Positions 24,753-31,269 of a stretch of 31,269 nucleotides of DNA are shown here, piece by piece. Location of the stretch: contig JBGSTG010000111.1 in assembly GCA_041736625.1 (NCBI GenBank), forward strand, positions 1 to 31,269, written 5' to 3'. The first letter of the stretch is position 1; the number at the start of each line of letters is the position of its first letter. Made by a program: the position numbers and the translations under genes. Source of the stretch: M3007 sp041736625 (GTDB taxonomy: Bacteria; Bacteroidota; Bacteroidia; Chitinophagales; Saprospiraceae). The notes beneath the pieces were generated by a model that was not told the origin of the DNA, did no database searches, and was given only the letters and a program-made list of their open reading frames with translations.

Positions 24753-25661
24753 ATGAAAAACGAAAGCATCCTGACCCAAATAGAAGAAAAGTACCGAAGC
24801 CTGGGCGAGAACCCGGAAACCTATCTCAAAGGCCTGCTCCAGGCTAAACCCCTCAATTACTGGGACTATGTGGAGGTGGACACCCTGCTTTCCCTGCAAA
24901 AACCGCGGACGGACTTCCCCGACGAGATGATCTTCATCATGTACCACCAGGTCACGGAACTCATCCTGAAGATGATGCTCCACGAGATCAGGCAGCTGGT
25001 GTTCGGTGATCTTGCCGAAGCCGTCTGGATCGACAAGATAAACCGCCTGAACCGCTACACCAACATGCTCATCACCTCCTTCGATGTGATGCGGGCGGGC
25101 ATGAACTACGACGACTACAACACCTTTCGCAGCACCCTCGCCCCCGCCAGCGGTTTTCAGAGCGCCCAGTTCCGATACATCGAACTCCATTGTACCCGGC
25201 TCGAAAACCTCATCAATGAAAAAGGCCGGGAGCGACTCGGCGCCAACCCCGCCACAGAAGACTACTTTGAACACATCTACTGGAAAGACGCCGGCATGAA
25301 CCGCCAAACCGGCGAAAAATCGACCACCCTCCGTTTGTTTGAGGAAAAATACATGGAGAGTTTCGTGGCGCTCACCCGTAAGGTGCAGGGCAACACCCTC
25401 GAAGAAAAAATCGGCCGATGGCAAAACCCTTCGGAGGCCCTGCTCGAACAGCTCAAATCATTCGACCGCCTGTACAACGTCGACTGGCCGCTGGTGCACC
25501 TGAACACCGCTCAGCATTACCTCGACAGCAAGGGGGAGAATAAAGCCGCCACGGGCGGCAGCGAGTGGAAAAAATATCTGCACCCCCGGTTTCAACAACG
25601 CCGGTTTTTTCCGGATTTGTGGAGCGGGCAGGAAATGGAAAAATGGGGCGCAGGGCTTTAA
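24753..25661 (+). CDS. kynA: Tryptophan 2,3-dioxygenase
   Basis: Heme enzyme that opens the indole ring of tryptophan to N-formylkynurenine, the first step of the kynurenine pathway; cytoplasmic, usually a tetramer. The 302-residue product shows LNYWDYVEVDTLLSLQKP at the N-terminus, IMYHQVTELILKMMLHEI (substrate-side His region), TLAPASGFQSAQFRYIE (highly conserved), and the C-terminal NTAQHYLDSKGENKAATGGS with the likely proximal heme His. The ATG at 24753 is chosen because the -7 box lies just upstream and the extra residues of a start at 24636 are encoded by hairpin sequence. No other kynurenine-pathway gene is in the window. The stop is 9 bp from the convergent nucleotidyltransferase stop. 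Confidence 0.95.
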   Translation: MKNESILTQIEEKYRSLGENPETYLKGLLQAKPLNYWDYVEVDTLLSLQKPRTDFPDEMIFIMYHQVTELILKMMLHEIRQLVFGDLAEAVWIDKINRLNRYTNMLITSFDVMRAGMNYDDYNTFRSTLAPASGFQSAQFRYIELHCTRLENLINEKGRERLGANPATEDYFEHIYWKDAGMNRQTGEKSTTLRLFEEKYMESFVALTRKVQGNTLEEKIGRWQNPSEALLEQLKSFDRLYNVDWPLVHLNTAQHYLDSKGENKAATGGSEWKKYLHPRFQQRRFFPDLWSGQEMEKWGAGL

Positions 25662-25670
25662 CGTTGCCCC

Positions 25671-26672
25671 TCAATCAAAATTAATCTCCGTATTATCCCC
25701 AATATTCAGGCTCAGGTTCATGCCCCGCACGCTGGCATCCGAGCCGATCACCGAATGTTTGAGCACCACCTCATCCAGGGCGGCGAAGTTGCCGATGATG
25801 CTGTCTTGCACAATGCTGTTGTGAACGACCACATTGTCTCCGATGGTCACATGCGGGCCGATGATGCTGTTGGATATCCGACAATTTTCTCCCACCGCAA
25901 TGGGCTCGATGAAAATGGAGTTTTCCGCCGGCGGCAACGGCGAAATGTGGTTGTTGTAGCTGCGCTGGTTGAGCAGCATGGCGTTGGTCTCCAGCAGCAC
26001 GTCCTTGCGTCCGCAGTCAAACCAGTTGTCCACTGTCATAGTCTGGATGCGAATACCGCGCTCCACCATGATCTGCAGGGCGTCGGTGAGCTGAAATTCA
26101 CCGTAGGTGCGCTGTTCGTGGGTGAGCAGATACTCCACTGCGCGCAGCAATTCACCCACCTCGTCGATTTTGTACAACCCGACGATGGCCATATTGGACT
26201 TTGGAATGCGCGGTTTTTCCACCAGCCGGGTGACAAAATCGTGCTCGTCGAACTCCGCCACCCCAAACTCGCGCGGATCGTTCACCTTTTTTATCGCCAG
26301 GCACGAATGCGGGCATTCCAGCATTTGCCGCAAATCTGCTTCAAAAATCGTGTCCCCGAAAGCAATGAAAATGGACTCTTCGTCTTCCAGCACCTCCCGC
26401 GCCATCCAAAGGGCGTGGGCAGAGCCCTCACGCTGCTCCTGGTACACAAACTCCATATCCAGGTCCGGGTACGTCTGCTCCAGATAGTTCCGAATCTTGT
26501 CGCCAAGGTAGCCAATTACAAAAACAAACTCCGTCAGTCCAACCTCCACCAGCCGGTCCACAATAAAGCGGATGATGGGCTTGCCGGCCACCGGCATCAG
26601 GGGCTTGGGCTGGGTATAGGTGTGCGGGCGCAGACGCATGCCGGCTCCGGCAACTGGGATCACTACTTTCAT
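25671..26672 (-). CDS. Sugar-1-phosphate nucleotidyltransferase (RmlA-like, long form)
   Basis: Cytoplasmic enzyme that forms an NDP-sugar from a sugar-1-phosphate and NTP. The 333-residue product begins MKVVIPVAGAGMRLRPHTYT followed by QPKPLMPVAGKPII, the nucleotide-binding signature (GxGxRxxP...PKP). It then shows FIAFGDTIFEAD (metal-binding Asp), FGVAEFDEHDFVTRLVEKP and the sugar site DNWFDCGRKDVLLE. The C-terminal 100 residues are hexapeptide-like left-handed beta-helix turns (ENCRISNSIIGPHVTIGDNVVV, read in parts), as in long-form thymidylyl- or other nucleotidyltransferases with an added helix. Which nucleotide and sugar it uses cannot be read off. A TACCTTTG -7 box lies about 32 nt before the ATG. 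No adjacent rml or glycosyltransferase genes. Confidence 0.92.
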   Translation of the reverse strand: MKVVIPVAGAGMRLRPHTYTQPKPLMPVAGKPIIRFIVDRLVEVGLTEFVFVIGYLGDKIRNYLEQTYPDLDMEFVYQEQREGSAHALWMAREVLEDEESIFIAFGDTIFEADLRQMLECPHSCLAIKKVNDPREFGVAEFDEHDFVTRLVEKPRIPKSNMAIVGLYKIDEVGELLRAVEYLLTHEQRTYGEFQLTDALQIMVERGIRIQTMTVDNWFDCGRKDVLLETNAMLLNQRSYNNHISPLPPAENSIFIEPIAVGENCRISNSIIGPHVTIGDNVVVHNSIVQDSIIGNFAALDEVVLKHSVIGSDASVRGMNLSLNIGDNTEINFD

Positions 26673-26703
26673 ACGGTGGTTTTTACCGGTCTTCCCAAAA
26701 GGA

Positions 26704-26711
26704 CAAAGGTA
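26704..26711 (-). promoter_or_regulatory. Putative -7 box TACCTTTG of the nucleotidyltransferase gene
   Basis: Minus-strand TACCTTTG, full match to TAnnTTTG, 31 nt before the ATG at 26672. It is divergent from the box at 26761-26768, leaving about 50 bp between them. Confidence 0.5.
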
Positions 26712-26760
26712 AGGGTTTGAAAATCGCGATGTCCGTTAAGTTTAATAAATGCGCTTTGAT

Positions 26761-26768
26761 TACTTTTG
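26761..26768 (+). promoter_or_regulatory. Putative -7 box TACTTTTG of the small membrane protein/reductase unit
   Basis: Plus-strand TACTTTTG, full match to TAnnTTTG. It overlaps the only upstream start codon (TTG 26766-26768) of the following frame, so either the box or that start is wrong. Confidence 0.35.
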
Positions 26769-26993
26769 ACGCCGAAAATTCCCTTCCGTCATGAATCAGC
26801 CGTACGCGCCGCTTTTACCTTCGTGGCCTTCCTGGTCATCCAGTATATGGTGCCCTACTACTTCCTGCTGGCCGGCGGTCTGCTGGCGTCCGTGTTCCTG
26901 TGGTTCACCGGAACCGACCGCAGCCTGGCCCTCGGCATCGGCATCGGGTCGGTGGCGTTCGGCGTTTTTGCCATTTTGTTCGGACAAGTGTAG
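26766..26993 (+). CDS. Small two-helix membrane protein, start uncertain
   Basis: A short frame of up to 75 residues with two or three hydrophobic helices (AFTFVAFLVIQYMVPYYFLL, GGLLASVFLWFTG, LALGIGIGSVAFGVFAILFG) separated by a polar TGTDRS turn. The regular helix pattern and G/C-ending codons suggest a real gene. The start is unclear: TTG at 26766 is the first possible codon after a stop at 26757 but lies in a -7 box; GTG at 26823 and ATG at 26847 give 56 and 48 residues. The stop is 4 bp before the reductase ATG, so the two are probably cotranscribed and coupled. I do not recognise the family or function. Confidence 0.55.
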   Translation: MTPKIPFRHESAVRAAFTFVAFLVIQYMVPYYFLLAGGLLASVFLWFTGTDRSLALGIGIGSVAFGVFAILFGQV

Positions 26994-26997
26994 GCTT

Positions 26998-27522
26998 ATG
27001 GTTTTTCTATTCATTGCCCAATCGCTCGATGGCTACATCGCCACACCCGACGGCGACATCGCCTTCCTCAGCCAGGTGGAACAGCCCGGCGAAGATTACG
27101 GTTACGCCGAGTTTTTCCAATCTGTAGGAACCGTGATCATTGGACGTAAAACGTACGAAAAAGTGCTGGGCTTCGGCGAACCGTTTCCCTACCGTGGAAA
27201 AACCTGCTACGTGCTCACCCGGACGCCCAGGGAGAACACCGCCGATGTGACCTTCTACACCGGCGATGTTCCGACCCTGATCCGCCGCCTGAAAAATGAA
27301 AGCGCGGAGCACATTTTTGTCGACGGCGGCGGCGAAGCCATTTTCGCCGTTATGGCGCACGGACTGGTTGACCGCTACATGGTGTCCGTCGTACCCACCC
27401 TGTTGGGCGATGGCATACCGCTGTTCAGGCCGGGCTTCTCCACGCAGAAACTCAGGCTCCTGCGCGCCACAACCTTCCCGTCGGGGCTCGTGCAGCTGTG
27501 GTACGCAAACGACAAAAAGTGA
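26998..27522 (+). CDS. Dihydrofolate reductase-fold (RibD C-terminal-like) reductase
   Basis: A 174-residue NADPH-dependent reductase-fold protein of the DHFR/RibD-C superfamily. The family pattern is visible as FIAQSLDGYIATPDGDIAFL at the N-terminus, GTVIIGRKTYEKVL (NADPH-binding), CYVLTRTP, HIFVDGGGEAIF and the C-terminal VVPTLLGDGIPLF. These stand-alone proteins are usually annotated as dihydrofolate reductase family but their substrates are mostly unknown; true folate reduction is not implied. It starts at 26998, 4 bp after the small membrane protein. An in-frame ATG at 26791 exists only because the upstream gene's other frame is open; the encoded residues are nonsense-like (WPSWSSSIW), so it is rejected. 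Its TGA abuts the convergent hydrolase stop. Confidence 0.92.
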   Translation: MVFLFIAQSLDGYIATPDGDIAFLSQVEQPGEDYGYAEFFQSVGTVIIGRKTYEKVLGFGEPFPYRGKTCYVLTRTPRENTADVTFYTGDVPTLIRRLKNESAEHIFVDGGGEAIFAVMAHGLVDRYMVSVVPTLLGDGIPLFRPGFSTQKLRLLRATTFPSGLVQLWYANDKK

Positions 27523-28965
27523 TCATCGGCGCACCACTACCTTGCCGTGCCAAACCCTGCCCTCGGCCGTGAAACCGACCAGGTACAGCCCTTCCGGAAC
27601 CGATCCCATCTGTATGCTTTGGTTGCCCGCCGAAACAGCCTGCTCCAGCACGGTTTTTCCCGACATATCCATCACCCGCAACAGGCCGTCGGAGGGCAGG
27701 TCGCGCACCAGCATCTCTTCGGACACCAGATTCGGCCAAATCTCCAGCTTACCGGCCGCCCACGGCGCGCTTGTACCCACCGTGCCAATCTGTTGATAGG
27801 GCAGGAAGAAGAAAAAGGTCTGCGTTAATGCCGGCAACACGCAATCGCCGTGGTCTGCCGCGGGGTTTACATCCAGCCCCTGCGTTTGCTGGGCGCCCAA
27901 AGCCAGCATGGTGTCCACCGCCACCACGCCGTTTTCGAAAGGCACCTGGTCGTCGGCCATGCAGTAAAAAATGCGCGTCGGCGATTCCGGCGCCCAGGCG
28001 TAAGTGTCGTTGTCCGCCAGCGCCTGGTTGAACGGGTGATTCGGCTGGTTCACCACATTTTGCAAAAAGGAGTCCTGAAACATGCGCACCGGTCGTACGC
28101 TTCCCTCATTGGCCACCAACGCCGCCGACAGTTGGTCATTGAGCTGGCCGAGGCTGATCTGGTTGTTGAAAAACTGTCCGATCGCCGGCGCGTAAGCCGC
28201 CTTGAAAACATCCTCCACCTGGTTGAATATGTTGCCGTAGGCCGTCTGATAGGACAGTACGGTGTAGGGCACGTAGCCGGGCGCCGGATACACCTCATCG
28301 CTGATGAACAGGTTGCGCATGACGCCGGACATGCTGTACGGGCCGGACAAATGCGCGGCTGCCGTCACGGAAAAAGTATCCTCGAAATTCAACGCTATTT
28401 CCCGGTGCAGGGCCATGGCTGCATGCCCGCCTTGCGAATAGCCAGTGATGAACAGCTGGTCGTTGGCGTAAACCCCGTTTTGAAGCGCAAATTCGTTGAA
28501 TGCCCGCAGGATATCCACCCCTGTCTGCGCCTCTGAAGCCGCGTGAACATAGGGATGAAAACCATCGGACACGCCCAGGCCCAGGTAGTCGGGCAGCAGG
28601 GCCACGTAACCCAGTCCGCCAAAAAGCCAACCGATGATCCCTTCGCCGCCGGCATTCACGTTGAACGAAGGCACATCCATGGTCGAACCTGCCGTACCGT
28701 GCTGGTAAACAAGACGCGGGTAAATCCGCGTCGGGTCGTCGGGAACCACCACCAGACCCGAAACCGTGTCGGGCAACCCTTGCGTGTTGGTGGTCGTGTA
28801 AACAATGCGGTAATAATCGACGCCGTACTGGATGAACGGCACCTGGAATTCGGCCAGCAACTCGTTGCGCGTGCGTGCGCCCAGTTTGGTTGAAGAAACG
28901 AGAGATTGGGCCTGAGACAGCACCGGGACAAAAAACAGCAACAACAGGGTAATTTTTCTGCACAT
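27523..28965 (-). CDS. Secreted alpha/beta hydrolase (lipase/esterase-like) with T9SS type A tail
   Basis: A 480-residue exported hydrolase. The signal peptide is MCRKITLLLLFFVPVLSQAQ. An alpha/beta-hydrolase core follows, with oxyanion-side YQHGTAGSTM, GLGYVALLPDYLGLGVSDG, the nucleophile elbow GYSQGG (S177), a likely acid residue in CMADDQVPFE and a likely His in AADHGDC, the layout of secretory lipases that act on esters. The last 80 residues are a T9SS sorting domain (LEIWPNLVSEEMLVRDLP, LLRVMDMSGKTVLEQAV, VPEGLYLVGFTAEGRVWHGK), so it should be delivered to the cell surface or medium. Substrate unknown. The gene stands alone, convergent with the reductase and divergent from the sigma factor gene. 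Confidence 0.92.
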   Translation of the reverse strand: MCRKITLLLLFFVPVLSQAQSLVSSTKLGARTRNELLAEFQVPFIQYGVDYYRIVYTTTNTQGLPDTVSGLVVVPDDPTRIYPRLVYQHGTAGSTMDVPSFNVNAGGEGIIGWLFGGLGYVALLPDYLGLGVSDGFHPYVHAASEAQTGVDILRAFNEFALQNGVYANDQLFITGYSQGGHAAMALHREIALNFEDTFSVTAAAHLSGPYSMSGVMRNLFISDEVYPAPGYVPYTVLSYQTAYGNIFNQVEDVFKAAYAPAIGQFFNNQISLGQLNDQLSAALVANEGSVRPVRMFQDSFLQNVVNQPNHPFNQALADNDTYAWAPESPTRIFYCMADDQVPFENGVVAVDTMLALGAQQTQGLDVNPAADHGDCVLPALTQTFFFFLPYQQIGTVGTSAPWAAGKLEIWPNLVSEEMLVRDLPSDGLLRVMDMSGKTVLEQAVSAGNQSIQMGSVPEGLYLVGFTAEGRVWHGKVVVRR

Positions 28966-29095
28966 AGCGAAAATGGGTTTTGTTTAGGAAAAAACAAAAG
29001 TGCATAAAATTGGCGGATGTTCGCAATTTCGCCTCCGGTTAAACCTTTTTTGCTGTTGGCCGTCCAAATGCCAACAGCGATTTGCACCACAACCT

Positions 29096-29668
29096 GTGAC
29101 CAAACCTACCGACGAGCGCACCGACGAAGAGATTCTGCAACTGTTGCAACAGGAAAGCACGTTCGAACGCGGCTTTCGACGCCTCATGGCCCGCTATCAG
29201 GAGCGTTTGTACTGGCACATCCGGCGTATCGTGCTAAACCACGAAGATGCCGACGATGTGCTGCAGAACACCTTCATCAAGGTGTACCGGGGCATCGCAC
29301 AGTTTGAAGGCAAATCGAAGTTGTACACCTGGTTGTACAGGATTGCCTCTAACGAAAGCATTTCCTTCCTGCAATCCAAAAACCGAAAGTCAACACAGGC
29401 CCTCGACGCCCCGGGAAACGAATCGTTCCGAACCCTCCAGGCCGATACCTGGTTCGACGGCGACGACCTGCAACGCCGCCTGCAAACGGCCGTCGGCCGG
29501 CTGCCTGACAAACAACGCGTGGTGTTCAACATGCGCTATTTTGAGGAAATGCCCTACGAGGAGATGTCGGCCGTGCTCGACACCTCGGTGGGCGCGCTCA
29601 AAGCGTCGTTCCACCACGCCGTAAAAAAAATTGAAGCGCACATCCGCGATAGCGCACAAAACACCTAA
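29096..29668 (+). CDS. ECF-type RNA polymerase sigma factor
   Basis: A 190-residue sigma-70 family factor of the extracytoplasmic-function group. Region 2 is visible as DADDVLQNTFIKVYRGIAQF and the WLYRIASNESISFLQ helix; region 4 as LPDKQRVVFNMRYFEEMPYE with the HTH DTSVGALKASFHHAVKKIE. The GTG at 29096 starts VTKPTDERTDEEILQLLQ, a usual ECF beginning; an ATG at 29000 adds 32 residues rich in Cys and Trp that do not fit and lie in the likely promoter region. It is followed 20 bp downstream by a membrane anti-sigma-like gene and a small periplasmic gene on the same strand, the standard stress-response arrangement. Confidence 0.93.
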   Translation: MTKPTDERTDEEILQLLQQESTFERGFRRLMARYQERLYWHIRRIVLNHEDADDVLQNTFIKVYRGIAQFEGKSKLYTWLYRIASNESISFLQSKNRKSTQALDAPGNESFRTLQADTWFDGDDLQRRLQTAVGRLPDKQRVVFNMRYFEEMPYEEMSAVLDTSVGALKASFHHAVKKIEAHIRDSAQNT

Positions 29669-29688
29669 AACAAACCGCAAAGTTTGCC

Positions 29689-30297
29689 ATGTCGATCAAT
29701 GAAGAAAAAAAACGGCTGCTGGATGAACTGGAGAACCTGAGCCCCTCCCTGCACCGGCTCAAGGTAAACGGCACGGACGGTGGCGGCCCTGCAGTTCCGC
29801 CAGGCTACTTCGATGCTTTCGCCGACCGCCTGCTCGAACGGCTCCGGGAAGAGGAAGGGATGCCCACTGCCAAACGCCCCCCTACCCTCCTGCGCGTCAT
29901 CCGACCCTTCCGCTTTACGATGGCCGTTGCCGCCGCTATGGCGCTGTTGGTTACGGCCGTTTGGTTCATGCGCCGGCCGGCCGGAGAACCGCCCCTTACC
30001 TCCGAAACCATCGACATCCGGGCCGAAGAGGTCGAATCGTACATCCTGGATCACCTGGAGGATTACGAGCCCGAGCTGCTGGCGCAACACCTGTTAAACG
30101 AGCCCCCCGAAAAAAAGGCGCCGTCCAATACCACGCCGCAAACCAAACCGCTACCGAACCAACCCGCACCGGCTCCAGCGCCCCAGCAGCAACCGGCAAA
30201 AAAAGCCAAAGACTTCAACTTCGACGACCTGAGCGACGAAGATCTGGATGCGCTCATGCGCGAACTCGCCGAGGACGACATCCTCAACATGCTCTAA
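29689..30297 (+). CDS. Membrane-spanning anti-sigma-like protein
   Basis: A 202-residue protein with a cytoplasmic helix-rich N-terminus, one membrane segment (about 77-94, TMAVAAAMALLVTAVWFM) and a periplasmic Pro/Gln-rich acidic C-terminus (APAPAPQQQPAKKAKDFNF, then a helical LSDEDLDALMRELAEDD). The N-terminal VPPGYFDAFADRLLERL is a motif I associate with anti-sigma partners in Bacteroidota. Position 20 bp after an ECF sigma gene supports a role in holding that sigma factor at the membrane until a periplasmic signal; this is inferred from context. It lacks a zinc-binding anti-sigma HxxxCxxC motif. It is followed by the periplasmic gene after 32 bp. Confidence 0.78.
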   Translation: MSINEEKKRLLDELENLSPSLHRLKVNGTDGGGPAVPPGYFDAFADRLLERLREEEGMPTAKRPPTLLRVIRPFRFTMAVAAAMALLVTAVWFMRRPAGEPPLTSETIDIRAEEVESYILDHLEDYEPELLAQHLLNEPPEKKAPSNTTPQTKPLPNQPAPAPAPQQQPAKKAKDFNFDDLSDEDLDALMRELAEDDILNML

Positions 30298-30329
30298 CCG
30301 CTCTTTTAAACCGTACATACACGAACACC

Positions 30330-30803
30330 ATGATTAAGCGATTGATTACCACCACGGTCTGGCTGGGACTGCTCGCGCCGATGGCCCTCGCCCAACCCGA
30401 CCCCGAAAACCTGAGCAACAACCCCCGCGTTGTCCAGTACCGGATTGCCATATTTTCCGACGTGCTCCAGCTTACACCTGAAGAGGCACAGTCTTTCTGG
30501 CCGCTCTACAACCAATACCTGGGTAAAAAGGAAGAACTGCGCAAATCCAAACGACCGGGAAAACCACTGGACAACATGACCGACCAGGAAATTGAAGAAC
30601 AAATCAAACGCCATTTCGAGGTCCAGGCAGGCGAAATGGATCTGGAGAAAAAGCTGGTAGAAGACCTGCGCAAGGTGCTACCCGTCCGGAAAATTGCCAA
30701 ACTGCCTGTCGCCGAACAACAATTCCGCGCTTCCCTGCTGAAAAAACTTCAGGAGGCGCGCGCCAAACGCATGGAGCGCGGGGGAATGGGCAACGGAAAT
30801 TAA
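30330..30803 (+). CDS. Small periplasmic helical protein (Spy/CpxP-like)
   Basis: A 157-residue exported protein, signal peptide MIKRLITTTVWLGLLAPMALAQ. The mature part is highly charged and helical, with LQLTPEEAQSFWPLYNQYLG resembling the LTxxQ-type motif of Spy/CpxP stress chaperones, followed by REDLRKVLPVRK-like and KLPVAEQQFRASLLKKLQEA helices. The ATG at 30330 is chosen because a longer frame from 29961 overlaps the anti-sigma gene and its N-terminal part is nonsense-like. As the third gene of the sigma/anti-sigma unit it may act as a periplasmic sensor or chaperone in the response; this is inferred from position and fold pattern. A strong hairpin follows at 30843-30869. Confidence 0.8.
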   Translation: MIKRLITTTVWLGLLAPMALAQPDPENLSNNPRVVQYRIAIFSDVLQLTPEEAQSFWPLYNQYLGKKEELRKSKRPGKPLDNMTDQEIEEQIKRHFEVQAGEMDLEKKLVEDLRKVLPVRKIAKLPVAEQQFRASLLKKLQEARAKRMERGGMGNGN

Positions 30804-30842
30804 ATACTTCGCCCTTTCGCCTTTCCTGCAGGTAAAAAGAAA

Positions 30843-30869
30843 CGCCCCGCAAGCAATGCTCGCGGGGCG
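30843..30869. terminator. Bidirectional intrinsic terminator
   Basis: Stem cgccccgc (30843-30850) pairs with gcggggcg (30862-30869), extended by agc/gct around an aat loop. On the plus strand it is followed by atctttattt; on the minus strand by tttctttttacc. It lies between the convergent sigma-operon end (30803) and the T9SS gene end (30951), and could stop both. Confidence 0.85.
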
Positions 30870-30950
30870 ATCTTTATTTACCCACTCATGAAACTCGATT
30901 TGAAAAAAGGGCTGCCCTGCGCCGACAAGCGGCGCCGGCAGCTCTCGTTC

Positions 30951-31268
30951 TTAGTGCGTCTGAATCATCGACCTGGTAGCGCTGTCTTTCGCCGTTTCGA
31001 GGCGGTAGTACAGCATACCCGTCGTGTTCACCAGCGAGCGGTCGATCATCACCGTGTTGTAACCTTTGGCGTAGTCGGCCGTTTGCTGGAAGATCACGCG
31101 ACCCGACTCATCGAAGATCGACAGCGTGGCTTCAGCTGCCTCGGGCAGGTGGAAGCCGATCATCGTCTTGCTGATGAAGGGGTTCGGTACGTTTTGGTAC
31201 AGTTCGAAGCCTACGCCGGCGATCGTGGCGCCGTCGAAGCGGAAGGCTACGTCCAGGCGCTCGGCGCC
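30951..31268 (-). CDS. C-terminal part of a T9SS cargo protein (5'-truncated by window edge)
   Basis: The frame is open to the right edge, so only the last 105 residues are seen. They contain a clear T9SS type A sorting domain: FELYQNVPNPFISKTMIGFH, LSIFDESGRVIFQQTADYAKG, then VNTTGMLYYRLETAKDSATRS with a terminal MIQTH. The preceding ERLDVAFRFDGATIAGV is the end of the passenger domain, whose identity lies beyond the window. An ATG at 31163 falls inside the sorting domain and is not the start. The end of this gene shares the bidirectional terminator at 30843-30869 with the sigma operon. Confidence 0.92.
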   Translation of the reverse strand, partial: GAERLDVAFRFDGATIAGVGFELYQNVPNPFISKTMIGFHLPEAAEATLSIFDESGRVIFQQTADYAKGYNTVMIDRSLVNTTGMLYYRLETAKDSATRSMIQTH

Positions 31269-31269
31269 C

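Noticed and set aside
26791..26997. Extended N-terminus for the DHFR-fold protein
   Set aside because: The extra residues (Pro/Ser/Trp/Cys-rich) come from the wrong frame of the small membrane protein gene; the family start fits the ATG at 26998.

Overview
The window reads as a chromosomal segment of a free-living member of the Bacteroidota, most likely of the Saprospirales/Lewinella type. This is inferred from gene content and signals, not from any search. Three proteins end in type IX secretion (T9SS) sorting tails, there is a GLPGLI-family protein beside a carboxypeptidase-regulatory/outer-membrane barrel gene, many signal peptides end in Q, and TAnnTTTG -7 promoter boxes stand before several genes. 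Most core genes are GC-rich, while several accessory genes are visibly AT-richer. I saw no rRNA, tRNA, CRISPR array or intact insertion sequence.

Layout. 1-2.7 kb: the 3' part of an AceF-type dihydrolipoamide acetyltransferase (E2) cut by the left edge, then dnaN and an OsmC-family gene on the minus strand. 2.9-5.6 kb: a secreted protein of unknown role, then a GLPGLI gene followed by a broken outer-membrane receptor gene. 5.7-9.0 kb: an AT-rich accessory stretch on the minus strand (barrel-like protein, lipoprotein with a glycine-rich tail, small HTH protein with a nine-G tract at its end, membrane-anchored unknown), with a perfect 56-bp palindrome in it. 9.1-11.0 kb: serC and a YgjP-type metallopeptidase. 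11.0-15.3 kb: a T9SS cargo protein divergent from a homodimeric-type pyruvate dehydrogenase E1 (aceE). 15.5-20.3 kb: a 1602-residue protein joining a DnaQ-like exonuclease, a RecQ-type helicase and a UvrD-type helicase. 20.4-24.4 kb: a large Asp-box/sortilin-like secreted protein and a LolA-like protein. 24.5-27.5 kb: a very large hairpin, tryptophan 2,3-dioxygenase, a sugar nucleotidyltransferase, a small membrane protein and a DHFR-fold reductase. 27.5-31.3 kb: a secreted alpha/beta hydrolase with a T9SS tail, an ECF sigma / membrane anti-sigma / periplasmic protein operon, a bidirectional terminator, and the end of another T9SS cargo gene.

How genes work together. The AceF-type E2 and the AceE-type E1 probably serve the same pyruvate dehydrogenase complex although about 11.5 kb apart. 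The sigma, anti-sigma and small periplasmic genes form a typical envelope-stress-like operon. T9SS cargo, GLPGLI/barrel and LolA-like proteins point to a busy outer membrane. The most unusual items are the exonuclease-RecQ-UvrD fusion, a heptanucleotide minisatellite inside the E2 linker whose unit length is not a multiple of three, two related intergenic palindromes, and a 58-bp-arm hairpin upstream of the dioxygenase gene.
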